A DNA stretch of 64,000 nt from JAHJDR01 sp964609965 (GTDB lineage Bacteria > UBA10199 > JADGCS01): the NCBI GenBank assembly GCA_964609965.1, contig CAZSTS010000001.1, forward strand, positions 248,001 through 312,000. The letters run 5' to 3'. Positions within the stretch are counted from its first letter, which is position 1; every line of letters begins with the position of its first letter. The notes beneath the pieces were generated by a model. It was not told where the DNA came from. It was given only the letters and a program-made list of their open reading frames with translations, and did no database searches. Below are positions 1-9,800 of the stretch, one piece after another. The position numbers and the translations under genes are program-made.

Positions 1-801
1 CATCCTGGCAATATTGTCATCACACCTGAGGGCAAAATTGCTATGCTCGATTTTGGTGCTGTGGCCACTGTCTCACCTCAAATGCGGCAGGGCCTCACCA
101 TGTTTGTTGAGGGTCTTATTAAGAAAGATTCTAGGGTCCTTTCTCAAGCTGTTAAGCTCATGGGTTTTATTTCGAAAAAGAATGATGAAGAAACTTTAGA
201 TAAGGTTGTTGAATACTTTTATTCTAAAATCAGTGGGATTAAAATCGATAGCTTTAAAAATCTCGATGTCACACAATTTCAGAACCTCAATGACCTCATC
301 GAGCTTAAGAAAATGGATATCAGCATTGCTGATCTCACATCCCTCTTTGTTGTGCCTAGAGACTGGATCATGCTGGAACGCGCTATTATACTCATGACTG
401 GTCTGACTGCACACCTTGACGAAACCTTAAACCCTGTGGAGATTGTTGTGCCTTATGTCGAAAAATTTCTCCTTGGTGACGATAATAAACGTCTAGCAGA
501 TATTCTTCTCTCAACCAGCAAAGACATTATTATCTCTTATGTGAACTTGCCTGATGATGTCCGAAAGCTTAGCAATAAACTCAGGACTGATGGCCTCAAG
601 GTCAACAACACAGCCCTTAAGAAAGAAATCTCGAGCCTACGTCGCGGTCTTAAAATGATCGCCACTGCAATTTTAGCCAGCACTTCTGGTGTTTTGTCTT
701 ATTTATTTTATGTGGAAGAAATGACTGATGTGGCCTTTAAGTTTGAGATGGGCTCTTACGCCCTTGCGGTTATCTTTGTTTTGCTCTTGCTTCGGAGATG
801 A
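1..801 (+). CDS. UbiB/ABC1 family atypical kinase, 3' part
   Basis: The frame is open from the first base, so the 5' part lies outside the window. The visible protein begins with HPGN and has LDFG about 13 residues later. These are the catalytic Asn loop and the metal-binding DFG of ABC1/ADCK/UbiB atypical protein kinases. The family supports ubiquinone biosynthesis or membrane lipid homeostasis at the inner membrane. The C-terminus has two hydrophobic stretches (near nt 660-710 and 745-795) ending in Arg-Arg, like the paired membrane helices of UbiB. The family call is secure from the two motifs. Whether it is the quinone-pathway UbiB or another ABC1 paralogue cannot be told without the N-terminus. 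Confidence 0.88.
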   Translation, partial: HPGNIVITPEGKIAMLDFGAVATVSPQMRQGLTMFVEGLIKKDSRVLSQAVKLMGFISKKNDEETLDKVVEYFYSKISGIKIDSFKNLDVTQFQNLNDLIELKKMDISIADLTSLFVVPRDWIMLERAIILMTGLTAHLDETLNPVEIVVPYVEKFLLGDDNKRLADILLSTSKDIIISYVNLPDDVRKLSNKLRTDGLKVNNTALKKEISSLRRGLKMIATAILASTSGVLSYLFYVEEMTDVAFKFEMGSYALAVIFVLLLLRR

Positions 802-854
802 TTCTTGTTACTGTAAAACTATTTTCTTTCCCAAACGTAACTTAATGTAATTAC

Positions 855-1727
855 ATGCTAAAACCAAAGCAAAATCCATCTCCAGATCAGGGTAAACGGG
901 AATATTTAAAGGTCCTCATCCCTTTGCTCTTAAGCATCTTTCTCATCCACTTGCCCATATTCTATTTCATCACGACTCATTCTTTTACAAAAAAGACTAT
1001 AAGCGAAGACAAACAACGCGTGGTTTTCGTGAATCTCAAAAAGCAGCTTCCTATAGTCGATATTCAAAAGCCAAAAGTACAAAAAAGACCTGCTAAACCC
1101 TCTGCGCAATCAATTTATGATTCGAGTGTAAAAGAAGAAACCGTGTCTCCAAGATTCTCTAAATCAAATACAGGGAGCCCCCCACAACCCTCAACGCCCA
1201 GACCTAAATCTCAACAGACCATGCAGGACAAGCTCAAAGAGATTGTTCAGACAGAAAAATCTAAAGAGAGGAAGAAATACGCGCAGCGTTATCAAGAAAA
1301 CAAAAAAAAGAATATCCCTACATTCAACTCCAGCATTGGTTCTCTCAATCCAGGAAACACTGATGATTATCTTCCTCATTACAAGGTAGGCAATCGCACA
1401 TTTCTCAACACAGTTGCTGATCCACGCAATGCTTATTATGTGGAGCTTAAAAAGAAGTTTAGATTTGCTTGGAATCCTGTTTCGGTTTTAAAACGGCAGA
1501 TGAATCTTGTTTCACACGGTCAAATGGTAGTTGTTTGGGGAGTGAGTGTGGATGTCAATGGAAGGCTTGCGGGATTGACGTTGATCAAGAGTTCTGGAAA
1601 CAGAGCGTATGATTACGAAGCAAATCGGACGATCAAAGCCTCTTCCCCTTTCAGCAGCCCCCCTACCCGCCTTATTGCAAAAGACGGCATGGCTCACATG
1701 GCCTGGACGTTTGTGGTTTATTTATAG
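855..1727 (+). CDS. TonB-like energy transducer
   Basis: A 290-residue protein with a short cytoplasmic N-terminus, one membrane helix (about residues 21-42), a Pro/Lys/Ser-rich periplasmic spacer (about 70-165) and a C-terminal globular domain. The C-terminal part (about 195-290) has the pattern of TonB/TolA C-terminal domains: a helix, then GQMVVVWGVSVDVNGRLAG, a KSSGN turn, and a final strand. By family knowledge such proteins couple the inner-membrane proton motive force to outer-membrane receptors. No ExbB or ExbD gene is adjacent. The stop codon overlaps the first base of the palindromic repeat that follows. It could be a TolA-like or AgmX-type protein instead. Confidence 0.7.
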   Translation: MLKPKQNPSPDQGKREYLKVLIPLLLSIFLIHLPIFYFITTHSFTKKTISEDKQRVVFVNLKKQLPIVDIQKPKVQKRPAKPSAQSIYDSSVKEETVSPRFSKSNTGSPPQPSTPRPKSQQTMQDKLKEIVQTEKSKERKKYAQRYQENKKKNIPTFNSSIGSLNPGNTDDYLPHYKVGNRTFLNTVADPRNAYYVELKKKFRFAWNPVSVLKRQMNLVSHGQMVVVWGVSVDVNGRLAGLTLIKSSGNRAYDYEANRTIKASSPFSSPPTRLIAKDGMAHMAWTFVVYL

Positions 1728-1840
1728 GTGCCAGGTACATTTGAATTCATTTGAATTTACATGATTGTAGTCAGACCTGTCCGACATGTCAGACGCGTCT
1801 GAGCAATATCGACAGATGATTTTCAAATGTACCTGGCACC
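1727..1840. repeat. REP-like inverted repeat element
   Basis: Perfect 16-bp arms, GGTGCCAGGTACATTT at 1727-1742 and its reverse complement at 1825-1840, enclose about 80 bp. The inside contains the smaller palindrome TCAGACGCGTCTGA. The outer sequence resembles REP/RAYT-type elements, which are spread by a Y1-type transposase that is not in this window. It can form a long stem-loop just after the TonB-like gene and could slow 3' decay or end transcription, though no T-run follows. Confidence 0.6.
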
Positions 1841-1895
1841 AATTTGTCATGAGCTGTGAAACGTTAATTAATTGATATTATTAGTTTTCTTGGTT

Positions 1896-2081
1896 TTAGC
1901 GCCTGGCCTTCTTTGCGCTTCCCCCAACAGAGATGAATTCGGAGTCGATGGGTTCTGTTCCTGTAACCAAGGGTGGGACTCTATCGTTACGATCAGAGCG
2001 CCCTGATTTGCCCTTTGAACAGGCAATGGCCATGCAGGAAAAAATCAATAAAATTATTATAATTTGTGTTTTGACTTTCAT
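1896..2081 (-). CDS. Small putative lipoprotein
   Basis: A 61-codon frame starting MKVKTQ has a Lys-containing start, a hydrophobic core and a lipobox ending MAIAC, then a Ser/Lys/Asp/Pro-rich tail. This is the layout of very small lipoproteins. An upstream in-frame start at 2147 would put 22 extra residues before the signal peptide, so 2081 is preferred. No clear ribosome binding site is visible, and a competing frame exists on the other strand. It lies in the gap before the PBP1A gene, on the opposite strand. Function unknown. Confidence 0.45.
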   Translation of the reverse strand: MKVKTQIIIILLIFSCMAIACSKGKSGRSDRNDRVPPLVTGTEPIDSEFISVGGSAKKARR

Positions 2082-2204
2082 AAGAATGATTTTTATGTGT
2101 CTCAACCGGATTAATAATGATATTTTTACTGCTTTTATAAAAACCAAAAAAATAATAAAATATCAACTAGTTAATTATCAACCCTACAATGGTCTCGAGA
2201 TTTC

Positions 2205-4799
2205 ATGAAACGCTTTTATCAGTTCATTAAATTCTGCTTCTACTCAACAATCTTCTTTATTGTATTAGGCATTGTTGGCCTTGTTTATATTTATAATTCT
2301 TTTGTCAGTGATTTGCCACAACTCGACTCGCTCAAAGACTATAACCCCCCCGTTATCAGCGAAGTGTACTCTGATAATGGCACCAAAGTGGGCGAATACT
2401 GGGTTGAAAGACGCATTCTTTTATCTCCCCAAGAAATCCCCAAAGTCATGGAGCAAGCCATTATTTCAAGTGAAGATGCTAGTTTTTTTGAACATTCTGG
2501 CATCGACTACTTTGGCATTGCCCGCGCCATGATCGAAAACATCAAAGCAGGTCACATTGTTCAAGGGGGTTCTACAATCACACAGCAAGTGGTTAAAAGT
2601 TTCCTGCTTACAAAAGACAGAACTTGGGAACGAAAAATCAAAGAAGCTATTTTAGCCAAGCGACTCGAAGATAGATTTTCAAAAAAAGAAATCCTCTATC
2701 TATACCTAAATCAGATTTATTTTGGAAATCGTGCGTACGGGATCGAAGCCGCTGCTCAAAACTATTTTCATAAACCAGCCAGAGAAATCAACATTGCCGA
2801 AGCCGCTATGATAGCAGGCCTTGCCAAGGCTCCAACCATGTTTTCTCCCATTCGCAACTACAGTCGAGCTGTCACAAGACAAGAATACGTGATCGATCGC
2901 ATGTTTGAGGAAGGCTTTATTGATAGAACTCAATTAGAACGAGCCAAAAATTATAAACTCATTATTTATAAAGCGCACACAGACAAAGAATTTAACATGA
3001 AGCATGCCCCTTGGTTTGTCGAAGAAGTTCGCAGAATACTTATCGAAACCTATGGCAAAAACATGGTCTACAAGCACGGTCTCAAAATCTACACCACTTT
3101 AGATCTCGAGGCTCAAAACTTGGCCAACAAAGCGCTTCACCGCGGCTTGTCTGAGCTCCATAAACGGCACGGTTACAATGGCGTACTCAAACACATCCCC
3201 GAATCAGAATACAGAACCTTTGTCGCAAATACCCATAAAAAAATGTATTTAGAGACAGTTAAGAAAAACCTAGTCATAAGAGATCTCACTGATGAAAAAA
3301 TTGCAAAAATAAATGTTAAAATAAAAAAATACAAAACTTACACGGGACTTGTCACCCTGATCAACAAGCAAGAACGAAGCATCACAGTGACTGTTGGTCA
3401 GCACATTGGTAAAATTATTTCTCGAGATTTTGGCTGGGCCCGAAAACGCAACAACGACAGAACAGGTTACGACGACATAATGTATGTCAAGCAACCACAA
3501 ACTGTTGCTAAAGTTGGTGATGTTGTTGAAATCAGAGTTGTTGATTATGACAAACTCTCTTCAAAAAAGAAAAAGTATTACCAACCTGATCAGCTCTATT
3601 TTACACTAGAAGAAACACCTCAAATCGAAGGTGCTGTCTTTAGTTATGATCCCCATTCTGGTCATGTTAAAGCTGTTATTGGTGGCAAGGATTTTTCAAA
3701 GTCTGAATTCAATCGCGCCACACAGGCTTTAAGACAACCAGGATCTGTGTTTAAGCCCATTCTTTATTCAGCAGCGCTCGACAAAGGCTATCGCCCAGAC
3801 ACGGTTATTAATGATGAACCTCTCAGAATTCCAGATGGTCCCGGCCGTTATTGGGCACCAAGAAACTATGGCGGTGGTTTTAGAGGTCCCATGTCATTTC
3901 GAAGTGCCCTTATTGCCTCACGAAACGTTGTTTCAGTAAGAATTATTCTCGATGTGGGAGTAGATTATATCACAGCGCTCATGAGAAAACTCGGATTTAC
4001 AACTAACATAGCAAAAGTTTACTCAATGGCCCTTGGCTCCAATGATGTAAAGCTCTATGAGGTCACTCGAGCTTTTGGTATTTTCCCTACAGGAGGAATT
4101 TTACCCCAATACATTTTTATTAAAAAAATGACTGATCGTTACGGCAACATCATTGAACAAAATCAACCAACTGTTATCAAAAATTTTCAAGATCAAATCG
4201 AAGAAGGCAAGCATGTCAAACAGGCCATGGTTTCCGAAATGAGTTCAAATGCCGACAATTTAAGAAAAGACCTTTGGACCGATGCACAGCGCTTTATCAA
4301 AAGAGACTACCTCATGCTCTCTCCTTTTGAAGAAATTGTGCTTTACGGAAGACATATCCCCGAAGGTTACGTGATGAACCCAAAGACAGTCAATACCATG
4401 GTAAGCATCATGCAAGATATTGTTAATTTTGGCACTGGCTATCGTGTAAAATCTCTTGGCCGCCCTGTTGCAGGCAAAACCGGCACAACAAATGATCAAA
4501 CAGACTGTTGGTTTGTTGGTTACACCCCAAATATTGTCACTGGGGTTTGGACAGGGTATGATCAGGCAAGAAACAAAGTAGGAGCTGGCGAAACAGGTGG
4601 AAAAGCTGCTGCACCCATATTTCTCTATTACATGAAGGAATATCTCAAAGGAACACCTGTTGCAAAATTCAACATTACAAAAGACATGCAATACGCAGAA
4701 CTAGATCCAGTTATTGAAATCATGCCAGGCAATGTGAGTGATCTCTTTACCGATATTGGCGCCTCTGGTGGTGCTGATTTTTTTGCTGATGATATTTAA
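2205..4799 (+). CDS. mrcA: Penicillin-binding protein 1A, bifunctional peptidoglycan synthase
   Basis: An 864-residue class A PBP. It has a cytoplasmic start and one membrane helix (about residues 8-30). The glycosyltransferase domain follows, with catalytic Glu90 in EDASFFEHSG and the GGSTITQQ motif. There is an inserted OB-like region (about 330-470), then the transpeptidase domain with the active Ser514 in PGSVFKP, the SRN triad and KTG at 758. It polymerises lipid II glycan strands and crosslinks stem peptides in the periplasm. Length and motif order fit PBP1A of Gram-negatives. The next gene starts 3 bases after the stop, so the cyclophilin is probably co-transcribed. Confidence 0.95.
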   Translation: MKRFYQFIKFCFYSTIFFIVLGIVGLVYIYNSFVSDLPQLDSLKDYNPPVISEVYSDNGTKVGEYWVERRILLSPQEIPKVMEQAIISSEDASFFEHSGIDYFGIARAMIENIKAGHIVQGGSTITQQVVKSFLLTKDRTWERKIKEAILAKRLEDRFSKKEILYLYLNQIYFGNRAYGIEAAAQNYFHKPAREINIAEAAMIAGLAKAPTMFSPIRNYSRAVTRQEYVIDRMFEEGFIDRTQLERAKNYKLIIYKAHTDKEFNMKHAPWFVEEVRRILIETYGKNMVYKHGLKIYTTLDLEAQNLANKALHRGLSELHKRHGYNGVLKHIPESEYRTFVANTHKKMYLETVKKNLVIRDLTDEKIAKINVKIKKYKTYTGLVTLINKQERSITVTVGQHIGKIISRDFGWARKRNNDRTGYDDIMYVKQPQTVAKVGDVVEIRVVDYDKLSSKKKKYYQPDQLYFTLEETPQIEGAVFSYDPHSGHVKAVIGGKDFSKSEFNRATQALRQPGSVFKPILYSAALDKGYRPDTVINDEPLRIPDGPGRYWAPRNYGGGFRGPMSFRSALIASRNVVSVRIILDVGVDYITALMRKLGFTTNIAKVYSMALGSNDVKLYEVTRAFGIFPTGGILPQYIFIKKMTDRYGNIIEQNQPTVIKNFQDQIEEGKHVKQAMVSEMSSNADNLRKDLWTDAQRFIKRDYLMLSPFEEIVLYGRHIPEGYVMNPKTVNTMVSIMQDIVNFGTGYRVKSLGRPVAGKTGTTNDQTDCWFVGYTPNIVTGVWTGYDQARNKVGAGETGGKAAAPIFLYYMKEYLKGTPVAKFNITKDMQYAELDPVIEIMPGNVSDLFTDIGASGGADFFADDI

Positions 4800-4802
4800 T
4801 TT

Positions 4803-5363
4803 ATGAAAAAACTAATTCTTATTCTCATATTACTAACCATCCCAACCCTTAGCTTTGGAGGCAAAATGACTAAGTTTGTACCTACAGAACCCACAAAACC
4901 CATGAAGTTTGAAGAAGGTAAAATATATTCAGCTATTATTAAAACAGATAAAGGTGAAATTGTTTGTGCGCTTAACACAGAAAAAGCGCCCTTATCTGTC
5001 ACAAACTTTGTCCAATTAGCCGAAGGTGGTTTTTATAATGGTCTTACCTTTCATCGCGTTGAGCCTGGATTTGTGATTCAAGGTGGCGATCCTGACGGCA
5101 AGGGCACTGGTGGCCCTGGCTACGCAGTAAAAGCCGAAATCGGACTCCTTCATGTCGAAGGCGCACTCGCTTGGGCAAGAACCGGCGACGACATTAACCC
5201 AGAAAGAAAATCTAGTGGTTCACAATTCTATATCACACTCGCCCCAACTCCCTTTTTGGACGGCAGTTACACTGTATTTGGTAAAACAGTAAAAGGCATG
5301 GATGTGGTAAATAAAATTGCTGTGGGAGATAAGATGATTTCGGTTGAAATTAAGAAAGAATAA
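4803..5363 (+). CDS. Secreted cyclophilin-type peptidyl-prolyl isomerase
   Basis: A 186-residue protein with a signal peptide (Lys-Lys start, Leu/Ile-rich core, ending near SFGG) and a cyclophilin fold. Visible motifs are FHRVEPGFVIQGGDPDGKGTGG (residues around 80-100, quoted in part), the GSQFYI core and FLDGSYTVFG. Cyclophilins catalyse cis-trans isomerisation of Xaa-Pro bonds; this one should act in the periplasm. It follows the PBP1A gene by 3 bases and meets the MMPL exporter gene tail to tail with 4 bases between. It is a compact bacterial cyclophilin of usual length. A specific link to cell-wall enzymes is only suggested by the operon. Confidence 0.92.
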   Translation: MKKLILILILLTIPTLSFGGKMTKFVPTEPTKPMKFEEGKIYSAIIKTDKGEIVCALNTEKAPLSVTNFVQLAEGGFYNGLTFHRVEPGFVIQGGDPDGKGTGGPGYAVKAEIGLLHVEGALAWARTGDDINPERKSSGSQFYITLAPTPFLDGSYTVFGKTVKGMDVVNKIAVGDKMISVEIKKE

Positions 5364-5367
5364 AATT

Positions 5368-7854
5368 CTATCGCCTATCGTTCCTCACAAACATCTGCAA
5401 CAAAAGCGGCAGCACAAACAAAGAACCAACCAAACACGTTCCCATACCAATAATCGCCATGAGACCAATAGAATTCAGACCTGGGTGATGTGTGAAATTC
5501 ATCCCACTATACCCTAAAATAGTCGTTAAAGACGCCATTAAGGCCGCACCGCCCGATGTTCTTAGTACTTCGACAATAGATCTGTGTTTTATTTCATCAA
5601 AGCGGTGAATAACATGCACTGAATTGTCGACACCCATCCCAATCATTGCTGGAATAATAATCATGTTGTAAAAATTTAATTTGATATTGAAGAAAGACAT
5701 TAACCCCAACATCAACACAATGCCAAATCCTAAGCTAATAAAAACAAACAAGCTTTTTTGAAAGTTTCTAAAATGCCACGAAATAAGAATCATGATTGTC
5801 AACAAAGCCAAAAAGATGGCTGTTTTGGCATCTTTAAATAGGGTTTGCAAAACTTCGGCAAAAATCATGGCATCGCTGAGACCATAAAATCTTTTACCCA
5901 AAGCATCGACAATGTGAACATCTTTATAAAAAGCTTTTGCGTTGTTTCCATTTTCGAGTTCCAAATGAGGCAAAGGCATGATGAAAGCCACAGACTCCTT
6001 TGTATTACCAGAAGTTCCCCAGAATATTTCGTGCACTTCATCTGGAATTGCATTTTTATCAATGGGTTTGGTCTCGGCTATAGCCTTTTGGAATTCCTCT
6101 ACCAAATCCTTTTCTTCATCATTGAGTGTGTTTAAAGCATCATCACTTAATAAAATATTGATGTCTTGAAGCACAGCAAGTTTTTCGTCCTGATCAAATG
6201 GCGCCATATCATACCAAGAGCGGTAAAATTGTATTGTATCGAAATCTTTATCATTCTCACTTCTGAATCTTATTTCTTGTCTAATCTTTCTGGCTTGAAC
6301 TTCATTTTCTATAAGATAAACAGCTGCTGAGTTTATGCGCCCTACTGTTTGTTTTAATAATGATTTTTGATATTCTCGCGCCGATTCTTTCAGCTTGAGC
6401 TTGCCAAAGTTCCATTCAAACTGAAGGTTGCTGATATCCACTAATGAAATAAGAAGCATGACTATGGAAATTCCAAAAAGAATCTTTGGATAAGGTAACC
6501 ATTTTCTTTTATGCGGCGTGTGGCCATTTGTTCTATTTTTGGTTTTGAGATCTATAAGTTTATAACGATCAATGAGAAGTAAGAGACAAGGAAAGAAAAT
6601 GAGGTAGCATAAAAGAGCTATCACGAGTCCGTTGCCTGCTATCCATCCAAATTCTGAAAATCCTTTAAAGTCATTAATAGTCAAAATATAAAAACTAGCC
6701 ACTGTTGTTAATATGCCTATGGCGCAACTCTTACCAGTTCTTACGGCAACATTTTTATGAATTTTGTCGATAGAGATGCCAATTGCACTATCTTGAAGAT
6801 ATCTAGTTATGAGATGGATCCCAATATCAACACCCAGACCAAATATGATCACGAAAAGAAAGGATGTCACCACATTGAGCTGTGTAAAAAAGTGTGAACA
6901 AAACCAAAAAGCCAACAGTGTAGACATGATCATGGGTAAAAATATCACAACAACTGGAACAATCCGCATCAGAGGCGTTAGCCAATAACGCCACGTTCGT
7001 CTTCTTCCTTGAACAAAGCCTGCAAAATAAAAATAAAGAAGCAAAAATATAGAAGAAGCACTCACAATACCCGCTCTTTTAAGATCGCGAATCAAAGCAC
7101 TGTATTGATCTACCCTGGTCACAATAGCTCCTGCATAGCCATGGCCTATGTCTGGGCTGAATTTTACAAAATCGAATTTGTTGACGTGGTCTTCAATCTC
7201 TTCTCCAAATTTTTTAAAATATTTTAAGCTCGAATCAGTGCTTTTAGGATAAATATTGAGAACAAAAACATGGCCATCATCACTTGTTTTGTATTTGTCT
7301 CGCACTCCTTCGGCAAAATCCTCTTTATACTTTTTAATAAGGTCATCAAAGGTGACCTCTTTTTCTTTTTCGCCATCATCCTCAAAATCAATGTAAAGAG
7401 CACCCAATTTTTCTTTATGGATCCTATCCTTTAAGCGATCATGAATTTCATAAAGATCCTTAATATCAATAAGTAAAAGCTTGTTGCTATCAAAAAAATC
7501 ATAGCCCTTCTTAGTTATCTCTACATAATCAACGCTAGGTAGCTCTAGTAGGTAATCTCTTGCGGCAAACATGGCCTTTTTATTCACCTCTTTATCAGGA
7601 GAATGGATAATGAGATAAAGGCTGCTGCGGCGATTAAACTTTTTTTGAATTTCTTCAGTGTAGTGTACACTTGGGTAATGATCGGGGAGAAGATGAATAA
7701 GATCTGTTTTGATTGTTGTGAGCAGTTTTATGCCACGAGGCGCAGCTAAAACTGTCAGCAAAATACCTATGATAAGAATATACACTGCGTATTTCTTCTG
7801 AACATGTAAAAAAAGATCTAAAAATTTGTTGATATATTCTTTCATGGATTCCAA
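5368..7854 (-). CDS. MMPL/RND-superfamily membrane exporter
   Basis: An 828-residue polytopic protein with two matching halves. Each has one N-terminal helix, a large periplasmic loop and a five-helix bundle. The first half carries GLGVDIGIHLITRY and the second GMGVDNSVHVIHRFDE, the paired Gly-Val-Asp motifs of the fourth helix in RND/MMPL transporters. The family moves lipids, hopanoids or other hydrophobic compounds using proton motive force. No periplasmic adaptor or outer-membrane channel gene is adjacent, which is typical of the stand-alone MMPL/HpnN-like class. The substrate cannot be inferred. The stop codon lies in a CTATCGCCTATCG string like those found in several intergenic repeats here. 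Confidence 0.87.
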   Translation of the reverse strand: MESMKEYINKFLDLFLHVQKKYAVYILIIGILLTVLAAPRGIKLLTTIKTDLIHLLPDHYPSVHYTEEIQKKFNRRSSLYLIIHSPDKEVNKKAMFAARDYLLELPSVDYVEITKKGYDFFDSNKLLLIDIKDLYEIHDRLKDRIHKEKLGALYIDFEDDGEKEKEVTFDDLIKKYKEDFAEGVRDKYKTSDDGHVFVLNIYPKSTDSSLKYFKKFGEEIEDHVNKFDFVKFSPDIGHGYAGAIVTRVDQYSALIRDLKRAGIVSASSIFLLLYFYFAGFVQGRRRTWRYWLTPLMRIVPVVVIFLPMIMSTLLAFWFCSHFFTQLNVVTSFLFVIIFGLGVDIGIHLITRYLQDSAIGISIDKIHKNVAVRTGKSCAIGILTTVASFYILTINDFKGFSEFGWIAGNGLVIALLCYLIFFPCLLLLIDRYKLIDLKTKNRTNGHTPHKRKWLPYPKILFGISIVMLLISLVDISNLQFEWNFGKLKLKESAREYQKSLLKQTVGRINSAAVYLIENEVQARKIRQEIRFRSENDKDFDTIQFYRSWYDMAPFDQDEKLAVLQDINILLSDDALNTLNDEEKDLVEEFQKAIAETKPIDKNAIPDEVHEIFWGTSGNTKESVAFIMPLPHLELENGNNAKAFYKDVHIVDALGKRFYGLSDAMIFAEVLQTLFKDAKTAIFLALLTIMILISWHFRNFQKSLFVFISLGFGIVLMLGLMSFFNIKLNFYNMIIIPAMIGMGVDNSVHVIHRFDEIKHRSIVEVLRTSGGAALMASLTTILGYSGMNFTHHPGLNSIGLMAIIGMGTCLVGSLFVLPLLLQMFVRNDRR

Positions 7855-7994
7855 GTCGCCACTAAGTACAAAAACTCTTAGCGTAAATCAATGGAATCCT
7901 TCAATAATTATTCAATAATTTACATATGTTAGGATTTTAGTGTGATGGTTTATTACTTGAATCTACTTCTGAATTAAATGGGCATTCCATTTTG

Positions 7995-9476
7995 TTACCA
8001 CAATATAATATTACGACCATAAATAGACTGGAACATCCCTGATGTGCTGTGTCCTACACCTGGCACTAATTGAATCTGTGTATGGTGGCTACCATAGGGA
8101 TGGTCTCGAAAAAACCATGTCAGGTATTCATGATACCGCTGCCCTCTTTCTAATCTATGAGCACCCTGCAGATAGGCAGCACAATCTGTATCTAAGTGAC
8201 CCTCATTATAATTATCATCTTCTCCAAGCAAAAGATGTATATCACGACTCTTTGCATGGTCCTCTATGTGAGTAAATATATCTTGGACATAAAAACTAAG
8301 GTCATCAAGACCATATCTATATTCATTGTAATGAGCACAGGATACTGGCTCTGTAAATTCAGATGGGAGCTTAAATTCTTGAGTGCTTGAATCATATCTT
8401 TCGGGACTCAAATAAAGATAGGATGAAGGATTAACCACAACATATCTTATTTTCACATCTCCATACATGAAAATAGAATCGTTGTTGTTATCGGACAATG
8501 AATAGCGAGTGACAAATTGTCCTCCAGCTGAGTGACCCACAATCGTTACTTTTTTTAGATTAGGGTATAAGTCTGTATTACTCAATAGTTCCATCATGAT
8601 ATCAATGGCCTGACCAGAAGTAACTCTTGCTGGAGAATTAATTGCAGCATTATTCAATCTCGACCATGCATGACCAGACCAATATATAAATTGGGAATTG
8701 TATTCATCACTTTCAGGACACACAGGAGGATCGCATATAGAACTCGATTTTATGGCAAAAAGAGGCGCGATCAATAAGGTGTTGCCTTGGTTGGCTGGCT
8801 CAAGGACTGGCTCAGTATCATGGGGCATTGGCTCGCCATTAACACTTGTATTTGTGTGCATATCATGAAGCTCTTTCCATGAGAAAATAGAAAACTTGCT
8901 GTTTTCATCATTTAATTTCTGTGCCTGAACTATTTGACTATTTTGATTGTTACTAGATGCTGAATTTCCTGTTGTTACCTCTACTGAATTTGATGTTGGC
9001 GGAGGATAAGGATTGGTTTGATCTGTTGGTCGTGGTGGTTCATTACCTGTTTCATTTGATGAAGAATCAGCGGGAGGTTGTGGTACAGTAGCTGAGACAT
9101 AATTAAAATAACTTTCTGCTGTTCTGCTCAGACCATGCACAATAATAATAGCTCGAGTAACCTGTTCATCCTTACAGGCATGAAAACTAAGACGATTTGA
9201 ATAAACAGGAAGCAGAGCACCCTCCATAGGAATCCCATAAAACCTTTTTGCATTATTATTTGAACACTCTACCAATTGTTCCACTTCAGCAGCAGTCATT
9301 TGATTTTCTTCTGTATTGACTTGCCTAGGCACTACCTTGAATTTATCCTTTACAACTTCTGTAGAGATAGTGTTTAAATTTTGAACTGGCCTGGCAAAGA
9401 TTTCAATGGGATAACTGAGCATGACCATGGCCAAAATAAGTGAAATATATAGAAAATAGTGGTGATATTTCTTCAT
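7995..9476 (-). CDS. Secreted alpha/beta-hydrolase (lipase/esterase-like)
   Basis: A 493-residue protein with an N-terminal signal peptide. The fold shows AIIIVHGLSR (oxyanion strand region, about residue 110), the nucleophile elbow VGHSAGGQ with Ser316, a LLGEDD acidic segment and a late GVGHS that supplies the likely catalytic His. Residues about 135-185 form a low-complexity Pro/Ser/Asn/Thr-rich insert between the first strand and the rest, which is unusual. The enzyme class (lipase, esterase or amidase) is inferred from the GxSxG architecture only. It stands alone, with no close partner gene. Confidence 0.8.
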   Translation of the reverse strand: MKKYHHYFLYISLILAMVMLSYPIEIFARPVQNLNTISTEVVKDKFKVVPRQVNTEENQMTAAEVEQLVECSNNNAKRFYGIPMEGALLPVYSNRLSFHACKDEQVTRAIIIVHGLSRTAESYFNYVSATVPQPPADSSSNETGNEPPRPTDQTNPYPPPTSNSVEVTTGNSASSNNQNSQIVQAQKLNDENSKFSIFSWKELHDMHTNTSVNGEPMPHDTEPVLEPANQGNTLLIAPLFAIKSSSICDPPVCPESDEYNSQFIYWSGHAWSRLNNAAINSPARVTSGQAIDIMMELLSNTDLYPNLKKVTIVGHSAGGQFVTRYSLSDNNNDSIFMYGDVKIRYVVVNPSSYLYLSPERYDSSTQEFKLPSEFTEPVSCAHYNEYRYGLDDLSFYVQDIFTHIEDHAKSRDIHLLLGEDDNYNEGHLDTDCAAYLQGAHRLERGQRYHEYLTWFFRDHPYGSHHTQIQLVPGVGHSTSGMFQSIYGRNIILW

Positions 9477-9593
9477 AATACCTAAACATATGCAATTTCT
9501 ATGCCTAGATATTAGAAGACAGAGGTCTCTAATGGGTTGTTATTATTGCTTATATTGTATTCACTTAATGAAATCTGTTATCAGAATGATAGA

Positions 9594-9620
9594 TTTCCCT
9601 TTTTTGATAAAAAAGGGAAA
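9594..9620. repeat. Perfect 12-bp inverted repeat
   Basis: TTTCCCTTTTTT and its reverse complement AAAAAAGGGAAA are separated by GAT. It lies about 118 bp upstream of the hydrolase start (minus strand) and about 70 bp before a plus-strand terminator. It could be a hairpin or a protein site. No gene ends here on either strand, so a simple terminator role is not obvious. Confidence 0.5.
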
Positions 9621-9691
9621 TAATACGCAACTTATCCCTATGATTGCCGATAAAATAATGTAAGCTCGAAAGAGCTGACTGACCCCCTTTT

Positions 9692-9737
9692 AAGACCTTC
9701 CCGCTACCTTACGGTAGCGTGCGAGGGTCTTTTTTTT
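9692..9737 (+). terminator. Rho-independent terminator with no upstream gene
   Basis: A long stem (GACCTTCCCGCTACC pairing with GGTAGCGTGCGAGGGTC, with small mismatches) is followed directly by eight T on the plus strand. The closest upstream gene runs the other way and starts at 9476, so about 215 bp of plus-strand sequence would be ended by this terminator. This hints at a small RNA or an attenuating leader of the gene at 9946. Confidence 0.75.
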
Positions 9738-9800
9738 GCCCTTTTTTCTTTTTAAAAAAACAAGCAACTTGGTCTTGCATCTTACCGATACGCCTACTAG

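Noticed and set aside
1933..2208. 91-residue plus-strand frame before mrcA
   Set aside because: It has no domain or ribosome site and overlaps the mrcA start; the opposite strand holds a better small lipoprotein.
4260..4691. 143-residue minus-strand frame inside mrcA
   Set aside because: It lies in the transpeptidase domain of PBP1A and has a Cys/Phe-rich non-protein-like composition.
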